From Lineus longissimus (Eukaryota; Nemertea; Pilidiophora; Heteronemertea; Lineidae), in assembly GCF_910592395.1 (NCBI RefSeq), contig NC_088312.1:7006001-7070000 (forward strand): a stretch of DNA of 64,000 nt. The letters are read 5' to 3'. The position numbers and the translations under genes are program-made. Under the pieces are notes generated by a model, which worked only from the letters and a program-made list of their open reading frames with translations, was not told the DNA's origin and did not search any database. Of the stretch, positions 1 to 9,986 are shown piece by piece. Within the stretch, counting starts at the first letter, position 1, and each line of letters begins with the position of its first letter.

Positions 1-123
1 AATTCCTATTTCAACGTAGTCTCTGTGTTCACCTTTCCACACACACTATCAATATGATGCAACATAGCAGGCAGAATCCTCGCCAAACCCACGTATAATA
101 CACCTGTCTTCTATTCTTTGCAG

Positions 124-453
124 TTCTCATCTCCCCTCGTGTCAAGACTATCTCATGGCCACGTTATCCGTACATCTCACCCTGCTATAAAAGTCCCTTC
201 AGACCTCCAGATAGCTCGGCAGGCCCATCGTCTTGGTCTTGATCAAAAGATTGTGGCAAAATTCAGGGATAGTGATGAAGATAGTTGTCGGTATTGTAAG
301 AAATATTTTGGACCTTTCCGCAAGGCCAATCTGAAGAAGCACGAAAGAATACACACAGGAGAGAAACCATACGCATGCCACGTCTGCGGTCGTCAGTTCA
401 GTGATCCGTCGTCGAAAATCCGCCACATGCGTCTGCATAAAATTCCAAAATAA
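124..453 (+). CDS. E1: alternative terminal exon, 2 C2H2 fingers
   Basis: Acceptor CAG ends at 123; 109 residues to TAA. A 54-residue linker precedes fingers at about 55-77 and 85-105, joined by TGEKPYA. Finger 1 is odd: 14 residues instead of 12 separate its second Cys from its first His ([14 protein letters not shown]), so the helix numbering is uncertain. Finger 2 reads [16 protein letters not shown] follows at 576. First exon of the array inside the window; earlier ones may exist to the left. Confidence 0.85.
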   Translation, partial: FSSPLVSRLSHGHVIRTSHPAIKVPSDLQIARQAHRLGLDQKIVAKFRDSDEDSCRYCKKYFGPFRKANLKKHERIHTGEKPYACHVCGRQFSDPSSKIRHMRLHKIPK

Positions 454-727
454 ACAGTCGTCTATGGCAAATGTGTTCTTTTTGTCAGTCCCAGTTGGTC
501 TTAAAAATTCATCTGTGTTTCATTCCTTCCATTTGACAGACTTGAATCTCTGAGTTCTTGTAAAGATCTTTGACCAATAAAGTAGGTTAGATATGAATTG
601 AAGTCTCAGTGTTTCTCTTTCCAAGGTCTACCCAAGTCAATTCCTGTAGATATTCAGCATAGTAACAACCCTGCATGGTCTCTGTAACAAAATTTATACA
701 ACTAGTCTTCGTCTTTTGTTCTTGCAG

Positions 728-1027
728 TCCCTACCTCAAATCCCTGCTTTCAAAAGGCACATGGGATTTCATGTGTGTCCCACATGTGACAGGCTGTGCA
801 GAACACGCAAAGCACTAGAAGAACACTACACTATGCACACTGGGGAAAAACCATTTAGATGCACATATTGTGGAAAGTGTTTCAGTCGGCGTGAATACTG
901 GGAGAAACATCAACGCGTTCATACTAAGGAAAAGCCTTATAGGTGTAGCTTCTGTGATCGGGCGTTCAGTGATAGGGCAGCATTATCGAGGCATCGGCGA
1001 ATTCATACAAGGGAAATGGGAAAATGA
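728..1027 (+). CDS. E2: alternative terminal exon, 3 C2H2 fingers
   Basis: Acceptor CAG ends at 727; 99 residues. Fingers at about 17-37, 45-65 and 73-93 with TGEKPF and TKEKPY linkers. Recognition segments are CRTRKALEEH, FSRREYWEKH and FSDRAALSRH. Finger 1 has Cys (CRTR) where the core Phe normally sits. The Trp at helix position 4 of finger 2 is unusual (Leu is normal). AATAAA at 1415 lies before the next exon. Confidence 0.85.
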   Translation, partial: SLPQIPAFKRHMGFHVCPTCDRLCRTRKALEEHYTMHTGEKPFRCTYCGKCFSRREYWEKHQRVHTKEKPYRCSFCDRAFSDRAALSRHRRIHTREMGK

Positions 1028-1525
1028 AAGAAAGTGGGGACCCCTGCAATGTGCTGCTGACATTTTTCAAGCGAGGACTTGGGTTGTTCCAGTTTGGAAA
1101 GTGCAATCTCGAAAAGATGCATCATGCAGTAATTTTGATAGTAGCAACAATCAGAAGGCCTTGTTTTGATCTTGCCTGATTGATCATGGATGTTGAGTTG
1201 GTATAGAGTCCCCAGGTTCATTTGACTGGTCATTATCTTGTGATTCGTTTGATAATATCTTATGATACCTTCTCTGATGATGTCAACCCTGATTTTCCAT
1301 CATTCAACTTCAGCATTTTTTCTTCAACAATATTTTGAAAAGCATTCGTTTGTCTATTGCAGCTAACATACGGTTGTCAATTTTCGAAGTGTATTCTCTT
1401 CTACACAGAACTGAAATAAAACTGGCCTATCTCTTCTTATTTCTTAAGTAGCTATGATCTCACGCTCTCACTCTCAGCTAACACAAATTTTCCAAAACTC
1501 AGCTGAAAACTTCTTACTTTTTCAG

Positions 1526-1801
1526 TTCCAGTTCAAAGTCGTGCTATCAGCGCCTAGTAAGAAGAGGAAACGTGATTGGAAAATAGGGAAATACGGCGAC
1601 TTCAATTGTGATATCTGCAATAAAAAGTTCCTTCGGCGGGATTCATATTCAAGACATATGAGATCACATAACAATGACCCATATGAATGTCCAGTTTGCT
1701 TGAAAAAGTTCAACGATCGTTCCAATTTCAAACGTCATTGTCGTTCTATGCACCCAAATCAAATCGGCGAGGATTACAGCCCCCTGAAAAGTTCAAAATG
1801 A
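1526..1801 (+). CDS. E3: alternative terminal exon, 2 C2H2 fingers
   Basis: Acceptor CAG ends at 1525; 91 residues. A basic patch KKRKR near residues 12-16 could serve nuclear import. Fingers at about 28-48 (FLRRDSYSRH) and 55-76 (FNDRSNFKRH, final pair spaced H-x4-H). The linker is NNDPYE, not the usual TGEKP, which may loosen the two-finger grip. The 1802-2082 gap is AT-rich without a canonical poly(A) signal that I can see. Confidence 0.85.
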   Translation, partial: FQFKVVLSAPSKKRKRDWKIGKYGDFNCDICNKKFLRRDSYSRHMRSHNNDPYECPVCLKKFNDRSNFKRHCRSMHPNQIGEDYSPLKSSK

Positions 1802-2082
1802 CTTGTGATGAGAACTCGGATAAGTTCAAAGTTTGTGTATAGATATTTACGAATGTAGGATTTAAATTATATATAGTATAGACAAAGAAACAATGTATTC
1901 CAATTTATACAAAATATTTTATATTGCTCATGCTGCATGTATTGACGAAGAAATGTATGGCGTCTCCTGATACCTTGATGTGTTTTGTAAACTGTGATCA
2001 CCTCTGGCTTTCAGAACTTACTAAATCTTACTTTTAGTTAATTTGTAGGAAATTTTACTCAAGGTATTGTTTGTCGTTTCAG

Positions 2083-2295
2083 TTTACGATGCCATCTTTA
2101 GGGCAGCCAGCGTTGCAACCATATCGGGAAGTCTACTGCTCTGTTTGCAACAAAATGTTCAAACGGAAGGACACCCTTAGTGTGCACATGCGTATCCACA
2201 CCCAGGAAATGCCATACACTTGTGGTTATTGTGGGAGGAAGTTTCGAGACAAATCAAACTATAGGCGACATGTCAAATTGAAACATTTGTTGTAA
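2083..2295 (+). CDS. E4: alternative terminal exon, 2 C2H2 fingers
   Basis: Acceptor CAG ends at 2082; only 70 residues, the shortest intact exon. Fingers at about 19-39 (FKRKDTLSVH) and 47-68 (FRDKSNYRRH, H-x4-H). Linker TQEMPYT. The 'RKD(T/S)L' helix is shared with E5 and, as YRKDHYKSH, with E6, which suggests local duplication. The 460-base gap to E5 shows nothing else. Confidence 0.85.
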   Translation, partial: FTMPSLGQPALQPYREVYCSVCNKMFKRKDTLSVHMRIHTQEMPYTCGYCGRKFRDKSNYRRHVKLKHLL

Positions 2296-2755
2296 ACTTC
2301 GAAGTTCTAAGTGCACATCTGTACATCTTGACCCGCAAGGTTTTGAGATCGCTAAGTCACCCACTTAAAATTGGATCCCTATAGTGGTGACGCAAAAGCA
2401 TGAGAGTCAGGATGACTTTTGGAGTGCTCCACAGTTTTCATTTTCTGAACCTTGTAACTCAGTTATGAGAACTAGGGACTTGGCTGTTTGGTTGTCAAGT
2501 TCCAGATCTGCTTTTATGACGTGTCCTGTCATCTCTTCCTACTTCCAGTTTTGACGCTGTTATATCTTTTAGATTGGCTCTACATGTTGTGTCGGGGAGG
2601 AGGCAATGTTTTTCTTGGCTTTTTATGATTTTTATGGCGTGTTCTTTGCAATTTATTGCAGTTTCTTTCTGTTCTTGGTTTGTTGAGAGAAATCATGTCC
2701 CACATATTAAAGTAGTACAAGGATCACCAATTTATTCTGATTATTGTACTTTCAG

Positions 2756-2995
2756 TTTCTTAACTTTTCTGGACCGGTGCCGGATAATCGTCGTACTCGT
2801 CGTACTCTTCTTACCCATTTCTGTGAATTCTGCGGAAAAGGTTTCAATCGCAAAGATTCATTGAAACGACACGTGCTTCTCGTTCATTCAAATGAAGCGC
2901 CTTACGTTTGCGATAAGTGTCACAGAGGATTCAAGTACCGCCATAACATGATGCAGCACTGGCATAGCAACTGTCAGCTAAACAACTTCAAATAG
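2756..2995 (+). CDS. E5: alternative terminal exon, 2 fingers (second is C2HC)
   Basis: Acceptor CAG ends at 2755; 79 residues. Fingers at about 23-44 (FNRKDSLKRH, H-x4-H) and 52-73 (FKYRHNMMQH, closing with Cys instead of His). An Arg-rich stretch NRRTRR precedes finger 1. Just after the stop, at about 3029-3066, the last codons of the exon (around CQLNNFK and the stop) are duplicated in degenerate form. No donor is seen. Confidence 0.82.
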   Translation, partial: FLNFSGPVPDNRRTRRTLLTHFCEFCGKGFNRKDSLKRHVLLVHSNEAPYVCDKCHRGFKYRHNMMQHWHSNCQLNNFK

Positions 2996-3412
2996 ACCAG
3001 GCTTTAGGTTTGAGGGTGAGGCTTTAGTTAAGCAACTCTCAGCTGAACCACTTCAAATTGATCAGGCTAGGTTTGAGGGCAAGAATGTCATTTAAAAGTC
3101 TACAGAGTAACTTAAGCAATATCAATATGTAGAGATCTGATTTGAGGATTTTAAGATTTTACTGTTGAAAAAATTGTGTGTTCTTCAAAGTCAGTCCTGA
3201 TTTGCACTCCTGGTATGGCTATATTGTATATTGAGGGGGTATGTCTTGATCCAACCCACTTTGTTTACCTCATACCATGTCCACAATTACATACGTCTTC
3301 ACTAAACCGATGCGCTTGTTCTCTAAGTGTCTTTGAAAAAAATGACCGAAGAGTCAGAGATGAACAATTTACAATGATTGGGTACTAATACTTCTCCGGC
3401 TCTGTTTTGCAG

Positions 3413-3811
3413 TCAAATGCTGCCAACTGGTCAGACATGTCACAGGCACTTGCACGGAATGGGAAATGTGCAGTATGTAAACAAATGTTCTGGAGTGAGT
3501 CAGCCCTTCGGAAACACGTCTTGGCAGAACATGCGGATGAACACCCTTATGATTGTCATATCTGTGGCAAAGGCTTCTATCGTAAAGATCACTATAAGAG
3601 TCATTTGCGAGTTCACACGAATGACAAGGCATACGAGTGTTTCGAGTGCAAGAAACAGTACAAAGACCCATGGTCCTTGCGGCGTCACAATCGTCAAAAA
3701 CATCAACCGGTAACTTGCAGTATCTGTAGCGATGTTTTCAGCAATAAGTTGGAGCTTGTTACTCATCTGAAAGATGCCCATGGTCATTTCAAGATCCCCA
3801 GTTCAGAGTAG
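3413..3811 (+). CDS. E6: alternative terminal exon, 4 C2H2 fingers
   Basis: Acceptor CAG ends at 3412; 132 residues, the most fingers of any exon here. Fingers at about 19-40 (FWSESALRKH), 48-68 (FYRKDHYKSH), 76-97 (YKDPWSLRRH) and 102-123 (FSNKLELVTH). Linkers ADEHPYD and TNDKAYE are non-canonical and finger 4 follows finger 3 almost directly, so fingers 3 and 4 may pack differently. The 700-base gap after it holds AATAAA at 4329 and no gene. Confidence 0.87.
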   Translation, partial: SNAANWSDMSQALARNGKCAVCKQMFWSESALRKHVLAEHADEHPYDCHICGKGFYRKDHYKSHLRVHTNDKAYECFECKKQYKDPWSLRRHNRQKHQPVTCSICSDVFSNKLELVTHLKDAHGHFKIPSSE

Positions 3812-4506
3812 AATAGATAGGATATCTTTGTCTATGTAACTTTTCTGATCTCAGTTCTGACTTCTGATATAGCTATTCTGTTCTGAAACGTTGAGACTTC
3901 AGCAATGTTAAGAGATGGGGCAAATCCAGCCATGACATTCCTTTTGTCAGTAAGAGATAGCTCGCTCTCTGCATCTGATTTGCAGATGTGTGTGTATATT
4001 AGTACATTCTAACCTCACTACCATAAAGATATCAGGCAAGCCTACATTATTTGCTAAAAAAATGTGAAACATAGGAAATGTGTTCTCTGTATCCAAAGCC
4101 AAGGTCACACTGTCCAGGGTAAACCTTTAGAATGCATTCATGTGAGATGGGAGTGGGGAATTCAGTTCACTATGACAATGTATTCACTGTAAAAGTTATC
4201 ATCATGAAGAATATCCACTGTAGGTAAACAAAAAGGAGTTTTTTATGTTGGAAAGCAGGTCAGGATTGGTGATAGCAGTTTTAGTAGCCCACTTATGTAT
4301 TAAAATGTGTAATGTCTTTTTCGAGTGAAATAAATGCCAAGATTTGTAAAATTTTCACCTTTTTGTTTTTCGTTTGTATTCAATCGCGTCTTGAACAAAG
4401 TACACTACTGATGTGGATGAATTGGTCAGAGTTGAAAACTGTCACAGTCAGTTATCCCCTTTGGGACACAGACAACCATGCCAATACCCACTGTTTTCTC
4501 TTGCAG

Positions 4507-4830
4507 TTTTTGGCATCTGGGCACATATCAACTGCAAGGAAAGTCATGGTAGACGGTCAACAGAGAGGGTGGCAGTGTAACTGGTGTGGAAAAGTCTTCC
4601 CGTCAAAACACAGCTATAATATTCACGCCAGGGTTCACACAGGAGAGAAGCCATTCCGGTGCAAGTTTTGTGACAAGGCGTTTTCCCAGAGTAACTCTCT
4701 TCAGCGACATATTCGAATCCACACTGGTGATAAACCTTATGTTTGTAAACAGTGTGGCAAAGCCTTCAGCGACCAGTCATCTTTCGTGCGACATTCGGTT
4801 GTCCATAAAAGAGCAGACCTTCTACAGTGA
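4507..4830 (+). CDS. E7: alternative terminal exon, 3 C2H2 fingers
   Basis: Acceptor TTGCAG ends at 4506; 107 residues. Fingers at about 24-44 (FPSKHSYNIH), 52-72 (FSQSNSLQRH) and 80-100 (FSDQSSFVRH), with canonical TGEKPF and TGDKPY linkers, so a continuous 9-bp reading block is likely. The open frame runs back to 4312, but that part lies upstream of the acceptor and has no finger sequence. Closest neighbour in sequence is E8. Confidence 0.88.
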   Translation, partial: FLASGHISTARKVMVDGQQRGWQCNWCGKVFPSKHSYNIHARVHTGEKPFRCKFCDKAFSQSNSLQRHIRIHTGDKPYVCKQCGKAFSDQSSFVRHSVVHKRADLLQ

Positions 4831-5186
4831 TGTAAAAGTACATTGTGACTATATATATAAAAAACTGCTGCGCACAGCTACGATAGTCAAATGACAGCCC
4901 GTAGCCGTAATCGGGTCTTGCGTTTGTCCTCGGCCACCTGACCTAATATCAACAACGTGTTGCTGCTGGCAATGGAGTTATTCTCAGTATGGAGGGGCTG
5001 TGACTGTCTAAGGTCTAATTTTCAATTCAGCTACATCTAGGATTTAAGCGTTTCATGGTATTCGCTTTCACTAGCTTCGATATTTACCCAAAAACGGTCT
5101 TCAGTTGTGGTTCATGAGTGTAATCAATTAATATCAAGTGTAAATACAAACATAGCCATATTGATATTGATTGCTTGATTTTTCAG

Positions 5187-5513
5187 GATTCTTTCAGAGC
5201 TAGGAAACTCTCGGACTCACTAAAGTCCAAGGATGGAATAGTCATACCTGGATACGATGGCAAAAAATGGCAGTGCTCATGGTGTGGCAAAATATTCTTG
5301 CAACGCTTCTCAATGCTGATTCATGTCCGTATTCACACCGGTGAAAAACCGTACCATTGTCATCTTTGTCCAAAGGCTTTTGCCCAAGGTTGTGACTTGA
5401 AAAAGCATATTCGTATTCACACGGGAGAGAAACCTTACGCTTGCAAATACTGTGGCAAATTGTTCAGTGATTGCTCATACATGAAGAGGCACCTTCGGTC
5501 GCATGAACGATGA
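5187..5513 (+). CDS. E8: alternative terminal exon, 3 C2H2 fingers
   Basis: Acceptor TTTTTCAG ends at 5186; 108 residues. Fingers at about 30-50 (FLQRFSMLIH), 58-78 (FAQGCDLKKH) and 86-106 (FSDCSYMKRH), both linkers TGEKPY. Shares the KxWQCxWCGK entry into finger 1 with E7, which indicates a sister duplication. The 5514-5836 gap has a short internal repeat 'ataggtcaaggctgt' near 5620-5680 and nothing else. Confidence 0.88.
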   Translation, partial: DSFRARKLSDSLKSKDGIVIPGYDGKKWQCSWCGKIFLQRFSMLIHVRIHTGEKPYHCHLCPKAFAQGCDLKKHIRIHTGEKPYACKYCGKLFSDCSYMKRHLRSHER

Positions 5514-5836
5514 GCTGGGTCCCTTTTGTGTTGAATCACTGGAAAGGGATGAACATGGACTTGACTGAGTTCTAATCTTGACCAAAATGGAGGTCCATGT
5601 GTCCTACTTATCAAGTGAAAATAGGTCAAGGGCTGTGCAAGTAGGTCAAGGCTGTAAGAATAGGTCAAGGCTGTAACAGGCAAGAGGCAAGAGTGCCACT
5701 TTAAAGGCTCAATACCGAAAGCTAATAATAGTTTATTTCTCAGTTTGGGACTACTAGTATCGACAGCTTTTTTCAGCACTATCATCAGGACTTTTTTGGC
5801 AAAAGACTGACACTTGTGTCGTATTATATTTTGCAG

Positions 5837-6076
5837 TTGTTCCGAGAGGTACTGAAGAGAAAGCCCTTCGTAATGAATGAATACGCTTGTCCGCACTGTG
5901 CCAAGGTGTTCTCGTGGAAGTCTCATTTGACTCGTCATCTTCTTGTTCACACCAATGTCAGGTCTTTTCAGTGCGAGCTATGCGAGAAGACTTTCAAGTT
6001 GCGCAATCATTTAGTAGACCATATAAGGGGTTGTGCAAAACTGAATGAGGAGCAACGAAGGGCGCGGAAGCAGTAA
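5837..6076 (+). CDS. E9: alternative terminal exon, 2 fingers (W-helix subfamily, second C2HC)
   Basis: Acceptor TTTTGCAG ends at 5836; 79 residues. Fingers at about 18-38 (FSWKSHLTRH) and 46-66 (FKLRNHLVDH, last ligand Cys). First member of the E9-E13 subfamily, in which finger 1 always has Trp at helix position -1 and Ser at 2. Basic C-terminus (RRARKQ). Linker TNVRSFQ. No AATAAA before E10 except the one at 6345. Confidence 0.87.
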   Translation: MFREVLKRKPFVMNEYACPHCAKVFSWKSHLTRHLLVHTNVRSFQCELCEKTFKLRNHLVDHIRGCAKLNEEQRRARKQ

Positions 6077-6390
6077 TTCTGGTCGCACTTTTCCATTGGT
6101 CAATTCTGTACTTCTGTTCAGTTTTGTATGATTGAATGGTTGCATTAGCTCATTGGCATCCTTGTGCTTAGGAGCAATGGGTAACTGCTTGATAGTTATT
6201 GGACATGGTGTTCTTTTACCGCCCTGGACTTCAACGGACAATGCAAGTTTTTACATCGGATTCTGGCATGCAAAACGTTGTAGCAATACTAACTAATTTG
6301 ACCTCACCCAATGTGTAATCTGTGGTCCATGTCTGTTTAGAGGAAATAAATTGGCGTATCCCAATGAAGTCTCTTTGCTTGTCTTTTCAG

Positions 6391-6684
6391 TTGGACAGGT
6401 TCGGTTTGCCGAGACACGTCTGTGGATTGAGCGCAACATCTAATAACCCGTCAAAGATTCTTTTCTGTCGGTACTGCGAGAAGGCATTTGCCTGGAGGTC
6501 TCATTTGAAGCGACATCTTTTGATCCATACTGGAAATAGGCAGTTCATTTGCAAAGAATGTGGTGCGACATTTAAACGGCGTGATCATTGGAAGGAGCAT
6601 GTTTCCAGACACCAAAAGGAGGGGGCCTCCGCTTTTGGTGGTCAGAACTTAACATTCATAGAGGACTTAAATGACACTTTATGA
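6391..6684 (+). CDS. E10: alternative terminal exon, 2 C2H2 fingers (W-helix subfamily)
   Basis: Acceptor TTTTCAG ends at 6390; 97 residues. Fingers at about 26-46 (FAWRSHLKRH) and 54-74 (FKRRDHWKEH), linker TGNRQFI. Finger 1 matches E9, E11, E12 and E13; finger 2 differs at contact positions. A 20-residue tail ends in acidic EDLNDTL. Confidence 0.88.
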   Translation: MDRFGLPRHVCGLSATSNNPSKILFCRYCEKAFAWRSHLKRHLLIHTGNRQFICKECGATFKRRDHWKEHVSRHQKEGASAFGGQNLTFIEDLNDTL

Positions 6685-6818
6685 TGAAAATGTAATTAAT
6701 AGTACTGTCATAAGTGCCATATATTATTGACTCTTCACTAGTTTGGCATTTGCAATTCATTGTTTTTCAAGAAGAGGTGAAAACCGGAAGACTGAATCCC
6801 TAATTCTGCTATTTTCAG

Positions 6819-7136
6819 TTCAGCTATCCTCCTGGTGTTGGTATGCGACCAGACACGGCACAACGACCCCCCAAACAGGCCGGAGAGTTCACCCCGCACT
6901 TCTGCCCTATTTGTCACAAGTCATTTCCATGGAAATCCTACTTGAAAAGACACTTGGCAACACACACTGAAGCTCGGCCACATATGTGTTTGAAGTGCAA
7001 CAAAGATTTTAAACGTTCTGATCAGTTGGCAGCACACATGATCCATGTTCATAATGAAGTATCTTGGCAGAGATATGGACCGTTCTCCGGGTTAAATAAC
7101 CAAAACATTGGCTCCGCTTCTGGCAAGATCCAGTAG
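6819..7136 (+). CDS. E11: alternative terminal exon, 2 C2H2 fingers (W-helix subfamily)
   Basis: The acceptor ATTTTCAG ends at 6818 and the phase-0 frame joins the ATG at 6843 without a break, so the exon begins FSYPPG; 105 residues. Fingers at about 29-49 (FPWKSYLKRH) and 57-78 (FKRSDQLAAH, H-x4-H), linker TEARPHM. About 27 further residues follow finger 2, without a recognisable motif. Confidence 0.87.
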   Translation, partial: FSYPPGVGMRPDTAQRPPKQAGEFTPHFCPICHKSFPWKSYLKRHLATHTEARPHMCLKCNKDFKRSDQLAAHMIHVHNEVSWQRYGPFSGLNNQNIGSASGKIQ

Positions 7137-7483
7137 ACGTTGTATAAACTTAGATGTGGAGCCAGTGGACGTTGTAACTTGGAATACATGTAGAGTCATC
7201 ATTAGCATTGTTCTCTTCCTCTCCTCCCACCCATAGAGATCAGATCAGATAGAAAAAACCCACAACCAGGCTTCGTTTTCGAGTTGAGCCAGCCATACAT
7301 GATGTTGGCTCTAAGGGGTTATTTCCATACCAGTGTTCTTTCTTTGCAGTGCACCAGGTACAATGTATTGAGGTGTTTTCTCAAGGAGTTTCGGTTCTTC
7401 ACGCAAAGACTTAACCACTCTGTTAAGCTAAAGTGGTTTTGAACAAGCCAGTCAAGTAATTGAGTTTTTTCTGTATTTTTCAG

Positions 7484-7975
7484 TTTGGCATTTATCATAC
7501 AAGTTCTAGTCGTAGATTCATGGGCCAACCTTCTCCAAAATCGCCCATGAAAGTGCACACTTGCCACATCTGCCAAAAATCGTTCGCCTGGAAGTCTTTC
7601 CTGCGGCGCCATCTAGTCGTCCATCAGGATGAAAGGCCCTTTAGTTGTCAATTCTGCTCTCTGACATTCAAACGCCAGGATAAGCTTCAGTATCATTTGC
7701 ACGTACAACATGCAAAGTTTTCGAAGACATCGGATAGGGTCGAGTTGTCTGGGATTATGAAGGACCCGCGTAAACTTGTCGATTCCTCAGCATTCCGATC
7801 TGCAGGAATGGTAGATTTGGAATCTGTTCATCCCATGCCTGGAACAGATCAAGGGCCTTCACAATATGACCCAGGCTTAGAGGAGAATCCATCTCGTGAA
7901 ATAGACATGTGTTCAGAAGAAAATCAGAATCCCATGAAATTAGAGGACTTCAATGATGACCGTGATAAAATTTAG
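7484..7975 (+). CDS. E12: alternative terminal exon, 2 C2H2 fingers with a long acidic tail
   Basis: Acceptor TTTTTCAG ends at 7483; 163 residues, the longest exon. Fingers at about 27-47 (FAWKSFLRRH) and 55-76 (FKRQDKLQYH, H-x4-H), linker QDERPFS. The last 85 or so residues are finger-free and rich in Asp, Glu, Ser and Pro (for example LEENPSREIDMCSEEN and EDFNDDRD). Such a tail could act as a transcription effector surface, but that is inference. No other member of the E9-E13 group has it. Confidence 0.88.
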   Translation, partial: FGIYHTSSSRRFMGQPSPKSPMKVHTCHICQKSFAWKSFLRRHLVVHQDERPFSCQFCSLTFKRQDKLQYHLHVQHAKFSKTSDRVELSGIMKDPRKLVDSSAFRSAGMVDLESVHPMPGTDQGPSQYDPGLEENPSREIDMCSEENQNPMKLEDFNDDRDKI

Positions 7976-8119
7976 CTTACTTGCATTTGTGTTTATATTA
8001 TTCAGTTGGAGGATGTATTTTGTTTGTCTCTTCTTCAGATGTTCAGAAGCTGGTATTTCCTTGTGATTGAGGCCCGATTTTTAATCCACGACTCAACCTA
8101 GCCTCCTTTGTTCTTTCAG

Positions 8120-8344
8120 TTGTACCACCAGTCCTCAGCGTCAATGGTTCCACTCGCCCGAAAGCATAAATGCATCCACTGCAATAAACTCTTCCTTTGG
8201 AAGTCTTACCTCAAGCGGCACATGCTGATGCATACAGATTCGCGCAGCTTCACCTGTGATTTTTGCGGGGCAAAGTTCAAACACGTGCACCATTTGTCTC
8301 AACATAAAAGGGTTGCGCATGGTGTTTGGGCTCCGGTAACCTGA
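8120..8344 (+). CDS. E13: alternative terminal exon, 2 C2H2 fingers (W-helix subfamily)
   Basis: Acceptor TTCTTTCAG ends at 8119; 74 residues. Fingers at about 18-38 (FLWKSYLKRH) and 46-67 (FKHVHHLSQH, H-x4-H), linker TDSRSFT. Last of the E9-E13 run. AATAAA at 8738 follows, about 390 bases past the stop, inside an 800-base gap with no other gene. Confidence 0.88.
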   Translation: MYHQSSASMVPLARKHKCIHCNKLFLWKSYLKRHMLMHTDSRSFTCDFCGAKFKHVHHLSQHKRVAHGVWAPVT

Positions 8345-9147
8345 GGCATTCTTCTTCTCTGTTCAAACTTTTTTTAAGATGCACACTGGACAGTCGGCCC
8401 GTTGTTGGTAATGAAGTTGGCTGTCCTAGATAGTTCCACCACATAGCCCCAGAGTTTTGTTGTCAGGGTGGTGTCCTTTGGCCAGTCTTCCTCTCTTCAT
8501 TAGGAAGACCTGAGGTATAGTATTGGATGTTTCATGGAGTGTGAATAGACCTTGCTTTGATGGGACAATTGACTGAAATTCCTTTTATATCCGTAAAAAC
8601 TGCTGTCAGAGGAAAAACTTATAAAAATACGTACTATCAAAATCAAAAAGTTGCAGTCGGCAGTTTATAAGTGACGTTATTTGAATGTAAAATGTATGTG
8701 ATTGTTGCATGCTATTCACTGAAACTGCCATGGCTTAAATAAAACAATTTATTTCATAGTAACACCGCTGTCCCTTCTTTTATTGATACGGTTGTTGTTT
8801 GGTGGTCATCCCCTTCCATACTACGTTACAACCAAAAGCAACGTGCTAGACTGAATGGCTGATGAGTCCTTGGCTATCATCCAGTACTTCAACATTTCGT
8901 ATTATGCTCTAATACCTTTAAGAGTTTTGTGTCTGGCAAACATCCTGGGACAAAAAGTTGGGTCATGTGACTTGTGAGGAATATTGGAAAAAATGTAGCC
9001 AAAATGTGTCCTAAAAGACCAAGATGGCTTCCATCTATTAAAAAGACATTACTTTGATCAGACTGAGACAGTGACAGCCTCCTTTGACCTGATACTGGAA
9101 TGCTAAACTTTCATATCTCTAAAAGAAAGCATTGTTGTATTTTCCAG
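8345..9147 (+). other. 803-base gap between E13 and E14
   Basis: AT-rich presumed 3' UTR of E13 to the AATAAA at 8738-8743, then presumed intron up to the E14 acceptor (TTTTCCAG). I see no finger remnants, tandem repeat or other gene here. Confidence 0.6.
8738..8743 (+). terminator. AATAAA poly(A) signal after E13
   Basis: Canonical hexamer about 390 bases past the E13 stop and ahead of the E14 acceptor; supports E13 as a terminal exon. Confidence 0.55.
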
Positions 9148-9492
9148 GCGTTTCCACCTTTGAACTGGCCGAGTTGGCGGCCAACAGACACATTGAAACG
9201 ACCCGGCCACTTCAACTATGACCAACACCTTTGTAGCGTGTGCAATTCGAGTTACAATTCTGCAGAGACACTGCAACTTCACATTCAGGCCTCTCATAGC
9301 ATTGCGGGCGTTGTTCACCCGTGTCCAATGTGTGAGAAAAACTTTGTCGAAGGTTGGCGTCTCCGGCGTCATATGAGGACCCACTCAACTGAGCGGCCAT
9401 TCAAATGTCAACTATGCGCAGCGACGTTTAAACGCAAAGATCATTTGCACGATCACAATAAGTTAAAACACTTTCATGGGAAAACAAACTAA
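9148..9492 (+). CDS. E14: alternative terminal exon, 3 C2H2 fingers
   Basis: Acceptor TTTTCCAG ends at 9147 (first residue Ala); 114 residues. Fingers at about 29-50 (YNSAETLQLH, H-x4-H), 59-79 (FVEGWRLRRH) and 87-108 (FKRKDHLHDH, H-x4-H). The first linker is two residues longer than usual (SIAGVVHP). Finger 3 shares FKRKDHL with E15, marking the E14-E15 pair, with E16 close by. Confidence 0.87.
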   Translation, partial: AFPPLNWPSWRPTDTLKRPGHFNYDQHLCSVCNSSYNSAETLQLHIQASHSIAGVVHPCPMCEKNFVEGWRLRRHMRTHSTERPFKCQLCAATFKRKDHLHDHNKLKHFHGKTN

Positions 9493-9986
9493 ATTTCATA
9501 TGAAGTTGTCTTTGGACAGCATGTTTGGATGTTCCCCTAATCCTACATCATCATGCACTTTAGCCTGCTGCATGGTTTTGTCCAGGTTTATATACAAGTA
9601 TGATTCAGGTTGTTACTTGTCAAGAGCAGGTTCGTTAACCGACAAAGGCTGGAATGACAAGAGGATGAAAAGTGAAATTCTGAATCTTCTGTAACCTGCT
9701 CTTTGGAGTAAATTACTTGTTCGTTCTTAAATGTGTGAGTGACACGAAGCTTTATCTAATTCAGTGAATCTCATTTACAGTCATAGCATTAATGCCAACA
9801 TTTCCGCTAAATACCGATTGAGCGATTGGGCCCGCCAGGCCTTGGTGAAAATTTCACGGGTGCAATGATCTGGGACAAAAATGACCTCATCCAACTAACC
9901 CTGTCGAGTGGGCTGCTGGGAACCATCATCTACTGTAGTGTGACCAATTTTCCTTTTTAACGCAAGACACTGTTTGTATTTTTCAG

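Noticed and set aside
4312-4506. N-terminal 65 residues of the long open frame over E7
   Set aside because: They lie before a good acceptor (TTGCAG at 4506) and encode no recognisable motif; chance open intron.
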